From CAKZNE01 sp040222435 (lineage in GTDB: Bacteria; Bacteroidota; Bacteroidia; Flavobacteriales; Schleiferiaceae), in contig OZ243107.1 of NCBI GenBank assembly GCA_965212245.1, positions 3,100,001 to 3,164,000 of the forward strand: a DNA stretch of 64,000 nucleotides. The letters run 5' to 3'. Of the stretch, positions 24,853 to 34,723 are shown piece by piece. A program made the position numbers and the translations under genes. The notes below the pieces were generated by a model. The model worked only from the letters and a program-made list of their open reading frames with translations, made no database searches and was not told the DNA's origin. Numbering within the stretch: position 1 is the first letter of the stretch; each line of letters starts with the position of its first letter.

Positions 24853-26841
24853 TTATTCTTTGCTTATAAAAAGTGATTTGTGTAGGTTATCTCCAATAGC
24901 TTTGATCAAATAAAGTCCGGCTGGATGTGCCGTTAAATCAATGGAATGCTCTCCCGTGGAGAGGTCATCTATCTTTTCCAGTAGTCTTCCCTGAGTATCA
25001 AAAATCTCCAGGCTAATACCATCTGCGGGAATTTCAACCTTGATTATGCCTTGGCTTGGGTTCGGATAAAAACTTAACTCTTGGGGGGAGTCAACTTTTG
25101 TAGTCTCCACATTTTCACCGGATTCTTTTTTTCCGGACCCATCAAATACGTAATAAACAACAGTCGTTACACATCCATTTCCATCAATTCTATCCAGGGT
25201 GTAAATCTTTATTTTTTTAGTAATACGCACGGTAATCTGGTTAGAAGTTGAACCTGTAGACCATTCAAAGTCCCCTCCTCCCAGAGCATAAAGGCCTATT
25301 GTAGTTCCGGCTTCACCAGTAATATAACTTATATCAACACAAGCATTGGCAGGGCAGGAGGCTTCGCAATAGGTATCTGATGAAGGAGATATCTCGGCAA
25401 TTTCAGGCGAAAAAGGAGTGGGAGATATAGATCCCTCCTTGTAACCCTGAACGCCCGGTTGCCATTCTACATTCAATAAGCATTTCTCGTTATCAAAAGT
25501 CACTTCTTCGCTCATGCAGTTATCAGCATGCACTCTCCACCGGGCATGGGGAATACGGTCAATGGCCCAGTTTGCCGGTGGATTCGAACATATTTCTTCC
25601 GTACCACTGAAATGCAATGCTTTACCACATTCCATATCAAAGTCCAATTGGGGTAACTGATTCAGGTTATTTGAACTTGGTTCACTGCTTAGATGCCAGT
25701 CCCAGGCAGAAGTTAAAGAAAACACACCTTTAATGTTTCCATCAAAATCATACTGAGCCACTTCCAGTGGAATTTGTGATCCGGAAGCCGGACGTTCAAA
25801 TATGGCCAGGTAACCAAAAGAGGTGGCATTCAGGTCATGAGGTTCTGCATCGTCTTCAATCATACGTTGATCCCATACTACTTTAAAATTGGGGGTAATA
25901 CGGGTTAAGTGCATACCGTTGCTGGAGGTTCCTAATAGTGAGATGTTAGCATGTTGATCCTGATCTAAAGAGACATAGGTGGACACACGTGGAGAAGAAA
26001 TATCACACGGACTAAAATCAGAATAGATCATGTCAAGGTCTTCGTCAACAGAGCCATTAGTGGCATCAACCCTGCCGGCATACCCTGAACCATTTAAACT
26101 ACCGGCTACAACAAAGTTGCTACCGTATACCAGGCCGGAACCTACAAAAAGACCTGGTCCTTTCAGTTGTATGATAGACCTGAAATTTAAATTGGGATAG
26201 TAATGTGCCCAATGGCCAGGCGAAGTAACGCTTCCGTTTAAGTCGGTATGAATAATAAATGATTGGTCTCCGGCAATTCCACATGCTGCATACCCCTCAC
26301 TATTGCCACCATTACTTCCATCTGCATACACATTGATAAAATCAGAAGGAACCCCGCTATTGTAAATATTGGCCCAGGCTACGGTTGACACAGACATATC
26401 TATCTTAGCAATAAACACCTTTTTTTCCTGGGCAATTACAGTATAACCTGCCAGAGCCAGATTTCCTTCTGAATCCATTACCACCCGGGTTACCACATCT
26501 TTTTTATTGGTACCAAAGGTCAGGGCCCATTGGTTGATGCCTTCAAGATTGTTGTGTAAAATAACAATGTCTGTTTGCCCAAAACCTCCTTCACTTGCTG
26601 TTAATTCGTTTTCAGAATAAGCTATATTACCATATACCAATACTCCACGTTCACCAGTTGCCGGGTCGTGTGTTACATGAGTTCCGCTAGCTCTAAAGTC
26701 AGGAAGCTGGCCAATAGCTGAACTGATGTCAAAATCCTTCACAAAAAACTGTTGTGCGGCAGTATGAGGTGCCCATAGAATAATCAGGCATAAACAGAGT
26801 ATAAGTGCATTGATTTTGAGAGCTTTATAAGTTGAATTCAT
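24853..26841 (-). CDS. Secreted T9SS-sorted protein of unknown function
   Basis: The 662-residue protein begins with a Sec signal (hydrophobic segment to about residue 29, ending HTAAQQ). Its middle is a repeated beta-rich region resembling the SBBP/propeller-like proteins common in Bacteroidota. The C-terminal about 80 residues are a type A T9SS sorting domain (LSFYPNPSQGIIKVE, IFDTQGRLLEKI, GLYLIKAIGD). Such proteins cross the outer membrane by T9SS and are attached or released at the surface. It lies 119 nt downstream of the LytTR regulator gene on the same strand. The molecular function is not recognisable. Confidence 0.85.
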   Translation of the reverse strand: MNSTYKALKINALILCLCLIILWAPHTAAQQFFVKDFDISSAIGQLPDFRASGTHVTHDPATGERGVLVYGNIAYSENELTASEGGFGQTDIVILHNNLEGINQWALTFGTNKKDVVTRVVMDSEGNLALAGYTVIAQEKKVFIAKIDMSVSTVAWANIYNSGVPSDFINVYADGSNGGNSEGYAACGIAGDQSFIIHTDLNGSVTSPGHWAHYYPNLNFRSIIQLKGPGLFVGSGLVYGSNFVVAGSLNGSGYAGRVDATNGSVDEDLDMIYSDFSPCDISSPRVSTYVSLDQDQHANISLLGTSSNGMHLTRITPNFKVVWDQRMIEDDAEPHDLNATSFGYLAIFERPASGSQIPLEVAQYDFDGNIKGVFSLTSAWDWHLSSEPSSNNLNQLPQLDFDMECGKALHFSGTEEICSNPPANWAIDRIPHARWRVHADNCMSEEVTFDNEKCLLNVEWQPGVQGYKEGSISPTPFSPEIAEISPSSDTYCEASCPANACVDISYITGEAGTTIGLYALGGGDFEWSTGSTSNQITVRITKKIKIYTLDRIDGNGCVTTVVYYVFDGSGKKESGENVETTKVDSPQELSFYPNPSQGIIKVEIPADGISLEIFDTQGRLLEKIDDLSTGEHSIDLTAHPAGLYLIKAIGDNLHKSLFISKE

Positions 26842-26960
26842 AATAAATAGAGTTTAAATTACCTGAACAAGGTAGCTGGGTTACTATTTAAAAAGAATCG
26901 ATAATTGAAAGACGGGCCTGTAGGGTTATGAAAGATAATTTTGGTTTGAAGAACGGTCTG

Positions 26961-27662
26961 TTAGCTTATGCTCAAAAGAAACTCCTCCCGCTTGCGCTTG
27001 GAAACATCAATATGGCTGTTGTCGCTCATTATGATGATACCCCCTTTGCCACGAATGTATTCCCTTACGTGTCCCAGGTTAATAAGGTGAGATTTATGCA
27101 CCCGGAAGAAGTTGTGCTTGGCAAAGGTTTTTTCAAGGTGACCAATATTGCGTGATACCAGTATGGAGTCATTTTCACGAAAAACCTTTGTATAAGCTCC
27201 ATCGCCTTCACAGCGTATGACGTCATCCGGATTGGTGAAAAGCAAACCATTTGTGGTGGGTAGCACTAATTTACCATGGGTTTCTGAATGGTTTTTCCGA
27301 TCTTCACCTACTTTATTAACTGCTGCAATAAGTTCTTTCCCATCTACCGGCTTAAGGAGATAATCTACCGCTTGTTTCTTTAAAGCCTGTAAAGCATAGC
27401 CTTCATGGGCGGTTGTAAAAATAGTGGGGATGGTTTTCCCGACCTGCTCTATAAGCTCCAAACCTGTTTCATCAGGCATCTCTACATCCAGAAAAAGCAG
27501 ATTTGGCTGATGTTCAATAATGCTCAGGCGCGCTTTTTCCACACTATCCACAGAGTCAACTATATTAAGTTGAGGACAGTATTTGGATATAGTTCGCTGT
27601 AAAGAAAGACGGCAATGCTCTTCATCGTCTACTATCAGTGTGCGGTAGGTTTGGCGTTTCAT
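26961..27662 (-). CDS. LytTR family response regulator
   Basis: The 233-residue protein has an N-terminal receiver domain with acidic Asp12-Asp13 and phospho-acceptor Asp59 in LLFLDVEMPDETG. Its C-terminal LytTR DNA-binding domain spans about 130-233 (VIRCEGDGAYTKVF, FFRVHKSHLINLGHV, SKRKREEFL). It is the partner of the LytS-type kinase immediately upstream; the two genes overlap by 41 nt, implying translational coupling. Targets are unknown. The neighbouring T9SS gene on the same strand is a possible one by position only. Confidence 0.95.
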   Translation of the reverse strand: MKRQTYRTLIVDDEEHCRLSLQRTISKYCPQLNIVDSVDSVEKARLSIIEHQPNLLFLDVEMPDETGLELIEQVGKTIPTIFTTAHEGYALQALKKQAVDYLLKPVDGKELIAAVNKVGEDRKNHSETHGKLVLPTTNGLLFTNPDDVIRCEGDGAYTKVFRENDSILVSRNIGHLEKTFAKHNFFRVHKSHLINLGHVREYIRGKGGIIIMSDNSHIDVSKRKREEFLLSIS

Positions 27663-30564
27663 AGAGAGTTTTAAGTTTCAGGGGCAGATGTAGTACAACG
27701 ATTGTTCCTGGGTATTCATCATCATTGGGGTTCAAAGATTTAACCTCTGCTTTAAGGTTGTTGGTGTGATCAAATAAACGAATCCTCTCCCCGGTTATTT
27801 TCATACCATACGAAATATGTCGTGATCGTGAATTCTTTTGACTTCTGAATCCTTTTCCGTTGTCCGAGATCTCTATTTTCAGTATCTCTGCTTGCTGGGT
27901 GAAGACGATATACAGCTGTCCCGCATGATCCGTTCTGGAACGGATACCATGTTTAAGAGCATTCTCTACATAAGGTTGGAGCAGTAAAGGGGGGAGATAT
28001 GTTTTTTCCGGTTGAAGATCACCGGTACATTTTATTTTAAAATCCAGGGCGGAGGAAAAACGAAGCTTCTCCAGTTCTACATATTGGTTCAGGAAGTCAA
28101 TTTCCTGAGCCAGACTTATTTTTTCCTGTCTCGAAAAGTGTAATGCTTTGCGCATAAGACCAGCCAGTTTACGCATGTATTTTTGCACCGAGAGATAATC
28201 TTTTTGCATCAGTAGTTCCAGGATAGAATTAAAACTGTTAAAAAGAAAGTGAGGATTAACCTGTGCCCGGAGTGCCTTTTGTTCGGCTCTTATAAATAGG
28301 TTGAACAACTGATTTTCCTTCCGGATGAAACGGTAACGGACTCTTAAAAAAATAAAGACCAATAACATGAGAAGAAAAGAGCTGCTAAGTATAAACCACC
28401 ATCTTTGCCAAAAAGGAGATTGTATTTTAAAAGGAATGGATGCATGCACCGTGATACTTTGGGCTGGCTTTACTTCAAAAATATAGTTCCCCGGTTTGAG
28501 AGCAGAATAAGAGGCTATCGGTTGCGGGGTTAAAATCCAGTTGGAATGTATGCCCTTGAGACGATAGTGGTAACGAATGGGTTTTTGAAATGATATGGCA
28601 CTGAACCGGAACTGCAGGTGGTTTTCATCGGTAGCAAGCTGAACAGAAGCTGAAAGTTTCCGTTTTTTATCGTTTACCAACATCTCTTTCACCTCCACAT
28701 TAACCGGACTTTGATCAGGTAACCAGTTCAGGTTCCAATGATTGATGCCCCTCCCGGTCGCTATCCATATATTGTTTTGGTATTCAGTAGTCTTATGGAC
28801 TTCATTGGAGAGTAAGCCATTTTGGACAGAGAAATGATAATACAAAGGGTTTTTGGAGGTAATATTACTGATCCGGCTTACCCCCGAGAAGGAAGAAACC
28901 CAGATAATACCATTGCTGTCTACAAAACTGTTATGACAATACTGATTAGACGGCTCCTCCAGTTTGGTAACTTTTTTCTCAATATAATTATAAAGGAGAA
29001 GGCCACTACCGCGGGTGGTTATCAGTAATAAGCTATCATTAATATAATCAAGGTCGGCAATACGGCTGCCTAAATGTGGTATGTGTTTTAAGGAAACCCA
29101 CTGTCCATCGTGCCACTCATATACATCGTTGGGATACACTGTCCAAACCCTTCCTAAATCGGGTGATGCAGCTATACAGTTTAAACCCGAAGAAGGCATT
29201 GGTATGGAAAGACTGTCCTTTTTCCCTGAATGAGGCTTTGGGATAAAAACAAATGTGTCGGGCGTAATGTGTGTGTCCATATAATAAGGACAGTGAGGAC
29301 CCGTATCATGGAAAAGCAGTACATCATTGCCATGCAGTGTTTTTTCAGGAATAGAATCCCGAAAATACGATTGATATTCTGATCCCACCTTGGTAACCAC
29401 CCATTCTCCATATTTTTGCAAGCGTTGGCCATCACTGTGTACACGGCTTACCGTGTGGGGTCGTCCGAAGTCTCCTTTGGGAAATACCAGTATATCCCAG
29501 GAGGAGGTTGAAACGTATACTCCGTATTTATTGGATATAATACTAAGTGGTTTCCCTTTGTCAGGGTCAGAAATTTCAAACGACTGTATATTGAAATGGG
29601 GAATGTAAAAAACTCCATCATCCAGGCTACTGAACCAATACCCTCCTTCATGATCCTGCCAAACAGAAGAAATAGGTTGGTTTTTAAGATAGTGCTTAGG
29701 GACAGAATTTAAATCAGCATTTGAGAAGCAATACACGCCCTTCCGGCACCCAATCCATAAATTACCACTACGGTCAATAAGCTGTGCATAAAGGACCGTG
29801 TGGTCTGCTCCAAGCTCAATTTGCTGAATTATTCCTTCACGATTAACCTTAAGTACTATGGCGTCATAGCAAACCAATAAAGTGGAGGCATCTATCCAAA
29901 ACACCTTAGCACGGCCCCGCCTGGTGGCATTACTTAAAGCCGGTGCGAGGTTAATTCTGGCCGTAATATTTTGCTTATTGACCCATTGAATTACATCCGG
30001 TCTTAATACTATTTGGCCAGAATATACCAAGGCCGAATCCTTCTTACCGTAGACTTCACACACCTCAATACCCTCATAACTTATTTTTTCAATCTTCCCT
30101 TTTACGTTTATTTTGAGGTAGTGGTCGGATTCTGTACTTATCCAGGTATTTCCGTTTTCTCTGAAAATACCAGTAATAATAGGTGAGCCATGAGATCGCT
30201 CAAGTTGCCTTATAAGCTCATTATTAAAATCCGGCTCATAAAACCGGCCATTTTCATAGTAGCAGATACCCCCTTGGTAAGTATATAGCCATAATCTGAG
30301 ATTTTCGTCCAGATAAAATCCAAACACTACTTCATCTGGCAGACCATGTTTTCGGGTAAAGGTTTTAAAAGTGTAACCGTCATACAAACAAACTCCCCGA
30401 TCTGTAGCTAACCACAAGTAGTTGTTTTCATCTTGTATAGTTTGATATACCTGTGTGGAGGGAAGTCCATCGGGTATAGAATAATTTTTAAAGACATAAT
30501 GGTCCCCGGCTTTCAGGTTGAAGCTGATAATCAGGATACTAATTATAGAGTAAATAGCTTTCAA
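27622..30564 (-). CDS. LytS-type sensor histidine kinase with periplasmic beta-propeller
   Basis: This 980-residue membrane kinase has a signal peptide (IYSIISILIISF) and a large periplasmic two-component-regulator propeller (repeats such as NNYLWLATDRGVCLYDG and GNLWIGCRKGVYCF). A Y_Y_Y domain sits near 620-700 (HYRLKGIHSNW, LKPGNYIFEV) and one transmembrane helix at about 708-732. The cytoplasmic part is a His_kinase/HATPase module with phospho-acceptor His772 in NPHFLFNSFNSI and ATP-lid motifs LQPYVENALKHG and ISDNGKGF. The start codon is TTG at 30564. No early in-frame ATG exists, and the TTG is needed to include the signal peptide. It overlaps the regulator gene by 41 nt. The ligand is unknown. 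Confidence 0.93.
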   Translation of the reverse strand: MKAIYSIISILIISFNLKAGDHYVFKNYSIPDGLPSTQVYQTIQDENNYLWLATDRGVCLYDGYTFKTFTRKHGLPDEVVFGFYLDENLRLWLYTYQGGICYYENGRFYEPDFNNELIRQLERSHGSPIITGIFRENGNTWISTESDHYLKINVKGKIEKISYEGIEVCEVYGKKDSALVYSGQIVLRPDVIQWVNKQNITARINLAPALSNATRRGRAKVFWIDASTLLVCYDAIVLKVNREGIIQQIELGADHTVLYAQLIDRSGNLWIGCRKGVYCFSNADLNSVPKHYLKNQPISSVWQDHEGGYWFSSLDDGVFYIPHFNIQSFEISDPDKGKPLSIISNKYGVYVSTSSWDILVFPKGDFGRPHTVSRVHSDGQRLQKYGEWVVTKVGSEYQSYFRDSIPEKTLHGNDVLLFHDTGPHCPYYMDTHITPDTFVFIPKPHSGKKDSLSIPMPSSGLNCIAASPDLGRVWTVYPNDVYEWHDGQWVSLKHIPHLGSRIADLDYINDSLLLITTRGSGLLLYNYIEKKVTKLEEPSNQYCHNSFVDSNGIIWVSSFSGVSRISNITSKNPLYYHFSVQNGLLSNEVHKTTEYQNNIWIATGRGINHWNLNWLPDQSPVNVEVKEMLVNDKKRKLSASVQLATDENHLQFRFSAISFQKPIRYHYRLKGIHSNWILTPQPIASYSALKPGNYIFEVKPAQSITVHASIPFKIQSPFWQRWWFILSSSFLLMLLVFIFLRVRYRFIRKENQLFNLFIRAEQKALRAQVNPHFLFNSFNSILELLMQKDYLSVQKYMRKLAGLMRKALHFSRQEKISLAQEIDFLNQYVELEKLRFSSALDFKIKCTGDLQPEKTYLPPLLLQPYVENALKHGIRSRTDHAGQLYIVFTQQAEILKIEISDNGKGFRSQKNSRSRHISYGMKITGERIRLFDHTNNLKAEVKSLNPNDDEYPGTIVVLHLPLKLKTLYETPNLPHTDSRR

Positions 30565-30727
30565 AAAAGGGTGTTTTAGGGTACAACTAATTAAAACAAT
30601 TTCTGTAATTCTAAAGGGTAAAACAACTTAAGTAATTATAGAAAGCTGTGAAGGCTCGCTTTTATGTCTGGTGGGTAATCAATCCTGTACATATGATTAT
30701 CTTCGCCATCGCATACAACTAAGCTTT

Positions 30728-32212
30728 ATGAAGAAGATATTAGTAGCCAACCGTGGGGAAATAGCCCTGCGTGTAATGAAATCAGCCCGTGAAATGGGTA
30801 TTCAAACCGTAGCGGTGTATTCTGAAGCAGACCGGAACTCTCCTCATGTTAAATATGCTGATGAGTCCGTTTTACTAGGTCCCCCGCCTTCCAATCAAAG
30901 TTACCTCTTGGGCGATAAAATAATAGAAATTTGCCAGGAACTGAATGTGGATGGTATTCATCCCGGTTATGGTTTTTTATCAGAAAATGCAGAGTTTGCT
31001 GAGAAGGTGGAGAAGGCTGGAATTACGTTTATAGGCCCTTCTGCAGAATCTATGCGCATTATGGGCGATAAGCTTTCTGCCAAGGAGGCTGCTAAAAAAT
31101 TCAATATTCCATTGGTTCCCGGTACCGAGGGTGCTATTACCGAAGTGGAAGAAGCTAAAAAGATAAGCGCTGAAATAGGTTTTCCTATTCTTATTAAAGC
31201 CTCAGCCGGGGGGGGAGGAAAAGGAATGCGTATTGTACGCAATTCTGAAGAGTTTGAAGAGCAAATGAAACTGGCGGTTTCCGAGGCTAAGTCGGCATTT
31301 GGAAACGGAGCTGTATTTATTGAAAAGTACGTAACCTCTCCACGACATATCGAAATACAGGTATTGTGTGATAAGTTTAATAACCAGGTGCATCTTTTTG
31401 AAAGGGAGTGCAGTATCCAGCGAAGACATCAAAAGGTTGTAGAAGAGGCCCCCTCTGCCGTACTTACGCCTGAGTTACGTGAAAGTATGGGTAAAACCGC
31501 TCTGGATGTGGCCCGCAGTTGCAATTATATTGGAGCAGGTACGGTTGAATTCATTCTGGATGAAAAAATGAACTTTTACTTCCTGGAAATGAACACCCGT
31601 TTGCAGGTAGAACACCCTGTAACAGAAATGATCACTAATGTGGACCTGGTAAAAGAACAGATAAAGGTGGCCCGCAATGAAAAACTATCCTTAAAACAGG
31701 AAGACCTCCGGATTATCGGCCACGCCATGGAAGTGCGTGTATATGCAGAAAACCCAATGGAAAATTTCTTACCGGACATTGGACGTTTAAAGGCCTATCA
31801 GCGACCACACGGTACCGGCATTCGTGTAGATGATGGTTTTGAGGAGGGTATGGACATCCCTATTTATTATGATCCCATGATCTCCAAGCTCATCACCTTT
31901 GGTAAAGATCGGGAGGAGGCACGAACCCGAATGATACGGGCGTGTGAAGACTATCTGGTTAGCGGAGTACAAACCACTTTGTCATTTGGTAAATATGTGA
32001 TGGAACACCCCAGCTTTATATCCGGAGATTTTGACACTCACTTTGTAGACAAACATTTTGATCCTGAAGATCTTACAAACCACAATCCTGATGAAGAACA
32101 AGCTGCGGCTCTGGTTGTGGCATATCTTTTGGAAAACCAAAAGGACAGGGGCGCGGTTAAATCCGGAAGTTCAGAAAAACAAAGCCCCTGGAAAAGGAAC
32201 AGGATACAATGA
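30728..32212 (+). CDS. accC: Acetyl/propionyl-CoA carboxylase biotin carboxylase subunit
   Basis: Biotin carboxylase performs the ATP- and bicarbonate-dependent carboxylation of biotin in acyl-CoA carboxylases. Start ATG 30728 gives 494 residues beginning MKKILVANRGEIALRVMKSA, the invariant N-terminus. The frame stays open back to 30671, but the 19 extra residues have no family match. Visible motifs are HPGYGFLSENAEFA, the ATP-grasp loop KASAGGGGKGMRIV, RECSIQRRHQKV and EMNTRLQVEHPVTE. No biotin-attachment (MKM) domain is present in the roughly 40-residue tail after the catalytic core, so the carrier and carboxyltransferase must be encoded elsewhere. It overlaps the DUF4294 gene by 4 nt (ATGA). 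Whether it acts on acetyl- or propionyl-CoA cannot be told from the sequence. Confidence 0.92.
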   Translation: MKKILVANRGEIALRVMKSAREMGIQTVAVYSEADRNSPHVKYADESVLLGPPPSNQSYLLGDKIIEICQELNVDGIHPGYGFLSENAEFAEKVEKAGITFIGPSAESMRIMGDKLSAKEAAKKFNIPLVPGTEGAITEVEEAKKISAEIGFPILIKASAGGGGKGMRIVRNSEEFEEQMKLAVSEAKSAFGNGAVFIEKYVTSPRHIEIQVLCDKFNNQVHLFERECSIQRRHQKVVEEAPSAVLTPELRESMGKTALDVARSCNYIGAGTVEFILDEKMNFYFLEMNTRLQVEHPVTEMITNVDLVKEQIKVARNEKLSLKQEDLRIIGHAMEVRVYAENPMENFLPDIGRLKAYQRPHGTGIRVDDGFEEGMDIPIYYDPMISKLITFGKDREEARTRMIRACEDYLVSGVQTTLSFGKYVMEHPSFISGDFDTHFVDKHFDPEDLTNHNPDEEQAAALVVAYLLENQKDRGAVKSGSSEKQSPWKRNRIQ

Positions 32213-32868
32213 AAAAGATTTTAGTACTTTTTACACTTATCTTCAGTAGTGCAATGGTTAGGGCACAGCCGGAGACCGGGAAAAAAGACAGTATTGTTCA
32301 ATACCTCAGTGCGGATGGTAACCGTCTTTTAAATGCCATTATTGTAGATGGAGATACCATTCCTATGATGGTACTGGATGAAGTGCTTTTTATGGATAAG
32401 CCTTCTTTTGACTCAGAAGAATCAAGAAGACGGTATTATATACTTCGCAGGAAAGTACTCAAAGTATATCCCTATGCTGTTATTGCCGGTAATAAGCTGG
32501 ATAGCTTGAACCTTACCCTGGTTAATATTGATAGTAAACGAGACCGTAAGCGTTTTATAAAAGATTTTCAGGAATACCTGGAAGGTAAATTTGAAGAACG
32601 TTTGCGAAAACTTACCCGCACGGAGGGGCAAATTCTAAGTAAACTTATTTACCGTGAAACGGGAATTACCACCTATGAACTTATTGATGAATACCGTAGT
32701 GGCTGGAATGCCTTCTGGTGGAATGTAGCCGCCAATTACTACGATATTAGCCTTAAAACCCCTTACGAACCTGAAGATGTAGATGAAGACCGTTTGATAG
32801 AGATCATTCTTCAAAGAGCCTTTAACCAAGGCTTGCTGGAAGAGCGACAACCTATTACCAGCCTTTAA
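32209..32868 (+). CDS. DUF4294 domain protein, exported
   Basis: The 219-residue protein has a cleavable signal (MKKILVLFTLIFSSAMVRAQ). The body is typical of DUF4294, a family confined largely to Bacteroidota: DGDTIPMMVLDEV, RRRYYILRRKVLKVYPYAV, LTRTEGQILSKLIYRETG and GWNAFWWN. The function is unknown. Its start overlaps the accC stop (ATGA), so the two are likely co-translated. Its 3' end meets the convergent miaE gene with a few shared bases and no room for a separate terminator. Confidence 0.9.
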   Translation: MKKILVLFTLIFSSAMVRAQPETGKKDSIVQYLSADGNRLLNAIIVDGDTIPMMVLDEVLFMDKPSFDSEESRRRYYILRRKVLKVYPYAVIAGNKLDSLNLTLVNIDSKRDRKRFIKDFQEYLEGKFEERLRKLTRTEGQILSKLIYRETGITTYELIDEYRSGWNAFWWNVAANYYDISLKTPYEPEDVDEDRLIEIILQRAFNQGLLEERQPITSL

Positions 32869-33455
32869 TGCAGAGCTGCTTTTAAAGGAAGGTTCATTAA
32901 TATCTCTCCTTCTATAGCCTCAAGTTCGTTCCATCTGTTAATCACTTCCTGCTCAGGGAAATAAAGTGTAGCCATTTGAGCAAAGCTATTACCATGCTTG
33001 GCTTCTGACGTGTAGATCATGTGGTAGAATTTGGCCAGTTCACGATCTTCAATATGATCACTCACCATTTTAAAACGTTCAAAACCACGATTCTCTACAA
33101 TAGAAGCAATGATAAGTCTATCGCGAAATCTTTTTTCCCGGTCAGAATGGCAATGTTTTAACAGTTGTTTTACATATTGATCCTCACCTATAGAATGATT
33201 AAGAGTAAGCTTTCGGTCCTGCATGATCTTATACACCAGGCGAAAATGTTCCAGTTCTTCAATTCCAGTGTGGATAAGCTCGGAAATAATTTCTTGGCGA
33301 TCGGGATATTTGGCTACAAAGCTCATAGCCATTGAAGAAGCTTTACGTTCACAATCCGCATGATCTTTCAGAAAACTATCAAAGTCAGCCAAAACAGTGG
33401 ATATCCAGGCCTGTGATGATTCTGTTTTTAAATGCAATGCTTCTATAGCGCTCAT
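32865..33455 (-). CDS. miaE: tRNA-(ms2io6A37) hydroxylase MiaE
   Basis: MiaE is a ferritin-like diiron monooxygenase that hydroxylates the isopentenyl group of ms2i6A37 in tRNAs reading U-starting codons. The 196 residues show the expected four-helix motifs with iron-binding Glu/His: DHADCERKASSMAMSF, TGIEELEHFRLVYKIM, ASIVENRGFERFKMV and TSEAKHGNSFAQMA. It overlaps the DUF4294 stop tail to tail. A TAAATTTG box (complement of 33473-33480) upstream on the - strand resembles the -7 element, but no matching -33 TTG is seen. Confidence 0.93.
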   Translation of the reverse strand: MSAIEALHLKTESSQAWISTVLADFDSFLKDHADCERKASSMAMSFVAKYPDRQEIISELIHTGIEELEHFRLVYKIMQDRKLTLNHSIGEDQYVKQLLKHCHSDREKRFRDRLIIASIVENRGFERFKMVSDHIEDRELAKFYHMIYTSEAKHGNSFAQMATLYFPEQEVINRWNELEAIEGEILMNLPLKAALH

Positions 33456-33496
33456 ACTTCCTTAATTTGCCGCAAATTTAGAGTTTCAATTAAATT

Positions 33497-34720
33497 ATGG
33501 GCTTATCCACTATGGTTAGTACATATTGGCGAAAATTTGGATTTTTCAACACTGTCCAAATTTCCAAGCCGGTAAACCAAGGCTTGAGAATGAGTATTGT
33601 CATTCCTTCCTACTTTGAGGAATTAGAGGATACTTTGCAGAGCCTTTCGGCTTGTAGGGTACAAAAGCCTGAAGAAATTGAGCTAATCCTAGTTATCAAT
33701 CATGGAGAAAAAGCTTCAGAAGAAGTGAAGCATCATCATGACGTGCAGCTTAAAAAAATACCGGATCAATTAAGCAATGGTGTTCCTATTCACACCATTA
33801 AAGCTTTTGATCTTCCTCAAAAACATGCGGGTGTGGGCTTGGCCCGTAAAATTGGTATGGATGAATCATTACAGCGCTTTGGAGCAATCGGTTACGATGG
33901 GTTAATGGTATGCCTGGATGGAGATTGCACCATATCCACCAATTACCTACAATCACTATTACAGGCTGAAGAAGAAGGGTTTAAAGGGCTTTCAATATAC
34001 TACGAGCATCCTTTTAGTGCGCTCAGCGCAGATGAACAAGAAGCTATTACATGCTATGAAATATTTTTAAGGTATTACGCCTTAGGCTTGCAACAAGCAG
34101 CCTATCCTTTTCCATTTCATACCGTAGGAAGTAGTATGGCAGCCCGGGCTTCTGCTTACATAAAAGCCGGAGGAATGAACAAGCGGAAAGCGGGCGAGGA
34201 TTTCTATTTCTTACATAAGATCTTTCCACAGGGTCAGTTTTCAAGTTGGCCTCACTGTACGGTATACCCTTCAGCCCGTATTTCACATAGAGTTCCTTTT
34301 GGTACCGGAAAAGCAATGGGTTCTATATTGGAAGGGCAAAAGAATTACACCTGGCTTTATCATCCGGTATTATTTATAGAATTGGGAAAATGGCTTAGTG
34401 ACATGGCCGGAATCTATAAACTTAACAGATCTCAATGGCCCGAGACTATTCTTCACTTTTTGAAAAGTGAGCAATGGGAAGATGAACTACGTGATTTAAC
34501 CCTGCGCTCAAAAAACCTCACACAGTTTACCCGCAACTTTTACTTTTGGATGGATGGTTTTAAAATACTAAAGTATTTACATTGTAACCAGGAACGTTAC
34601 CCTGATATGGAAAACATCCGGGCCTGCGCTACCTTGCTGGGTACCACTTCAGATAACTCCTATACGCTTTTAAGAGAGTTGCGGAATATGGAAAAATATA
34701 TAGCCGTTACGTATATTTGA
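33497..34720 (+). CDS. Glycosyltransferase family 2 protein
   Basis: The 407-residue protein has an N-terminal GT-A nucleotide-sugar-binding fold from about residue 35: MSIVIPSYFEE, ELILVINHGE and a DxD-type CLDGDCT metal site. A GEDFYFLHKI segment resembles the acidic catalytic ED of GT2 enzymes. It probably acts on a lipid or glycan acceptor at the inner face of the membrane; donor and acceptor cannot be named. ATG 33497 is used, with ATG 33512 an alternative. The AlkB gene begins 3 nt after its stop, so the two are probably one operon. Confidence 0.85.
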   Translation: MGLSTMVSTYWRKFGFFNTVQISKPVNQGLRMSIVIPSYFEELEDTLQSLSACRVQKPEEIELILVINHGEKASEEVKHHHDVQLKKIPDQLSNGVPIHTIKAFDLPQKHAGVGLARKIGMDESLQRFGAIGYDGLMVCLDGDCTISTNYLQSLLQAEEEGFKGLSIYYEHPFSALSADEQEAITCYEIFLRYYALGLQQAAYPFPFHTVGSSMAARASAYIKAGGMNKRKAGEDFYFLHKIFPQGQFSSWPHCTVYPSARISHRVPFGTGKAMGSILEGQKNYTWLYHPVLFIELGKWLSDMAGIYKLNRSQWPETILHFLKSEQWEDELRDLTLRSKNLTQFTRNFYFWMDGFKILKYLHCNQERYPDMENIRACATLLGTTSDNSYTLLRELRNMEKYIAVTYI

Positions 34721-34723
34721 GAT

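Noticed and set aside
30671..30727. The longer start of accC
   Set aside because: The family N-terminus MKKILVANRGEIA begins at ATG 30728. The 19 residues before it have no counterpart and include a possible promoter (TATCTTCG).
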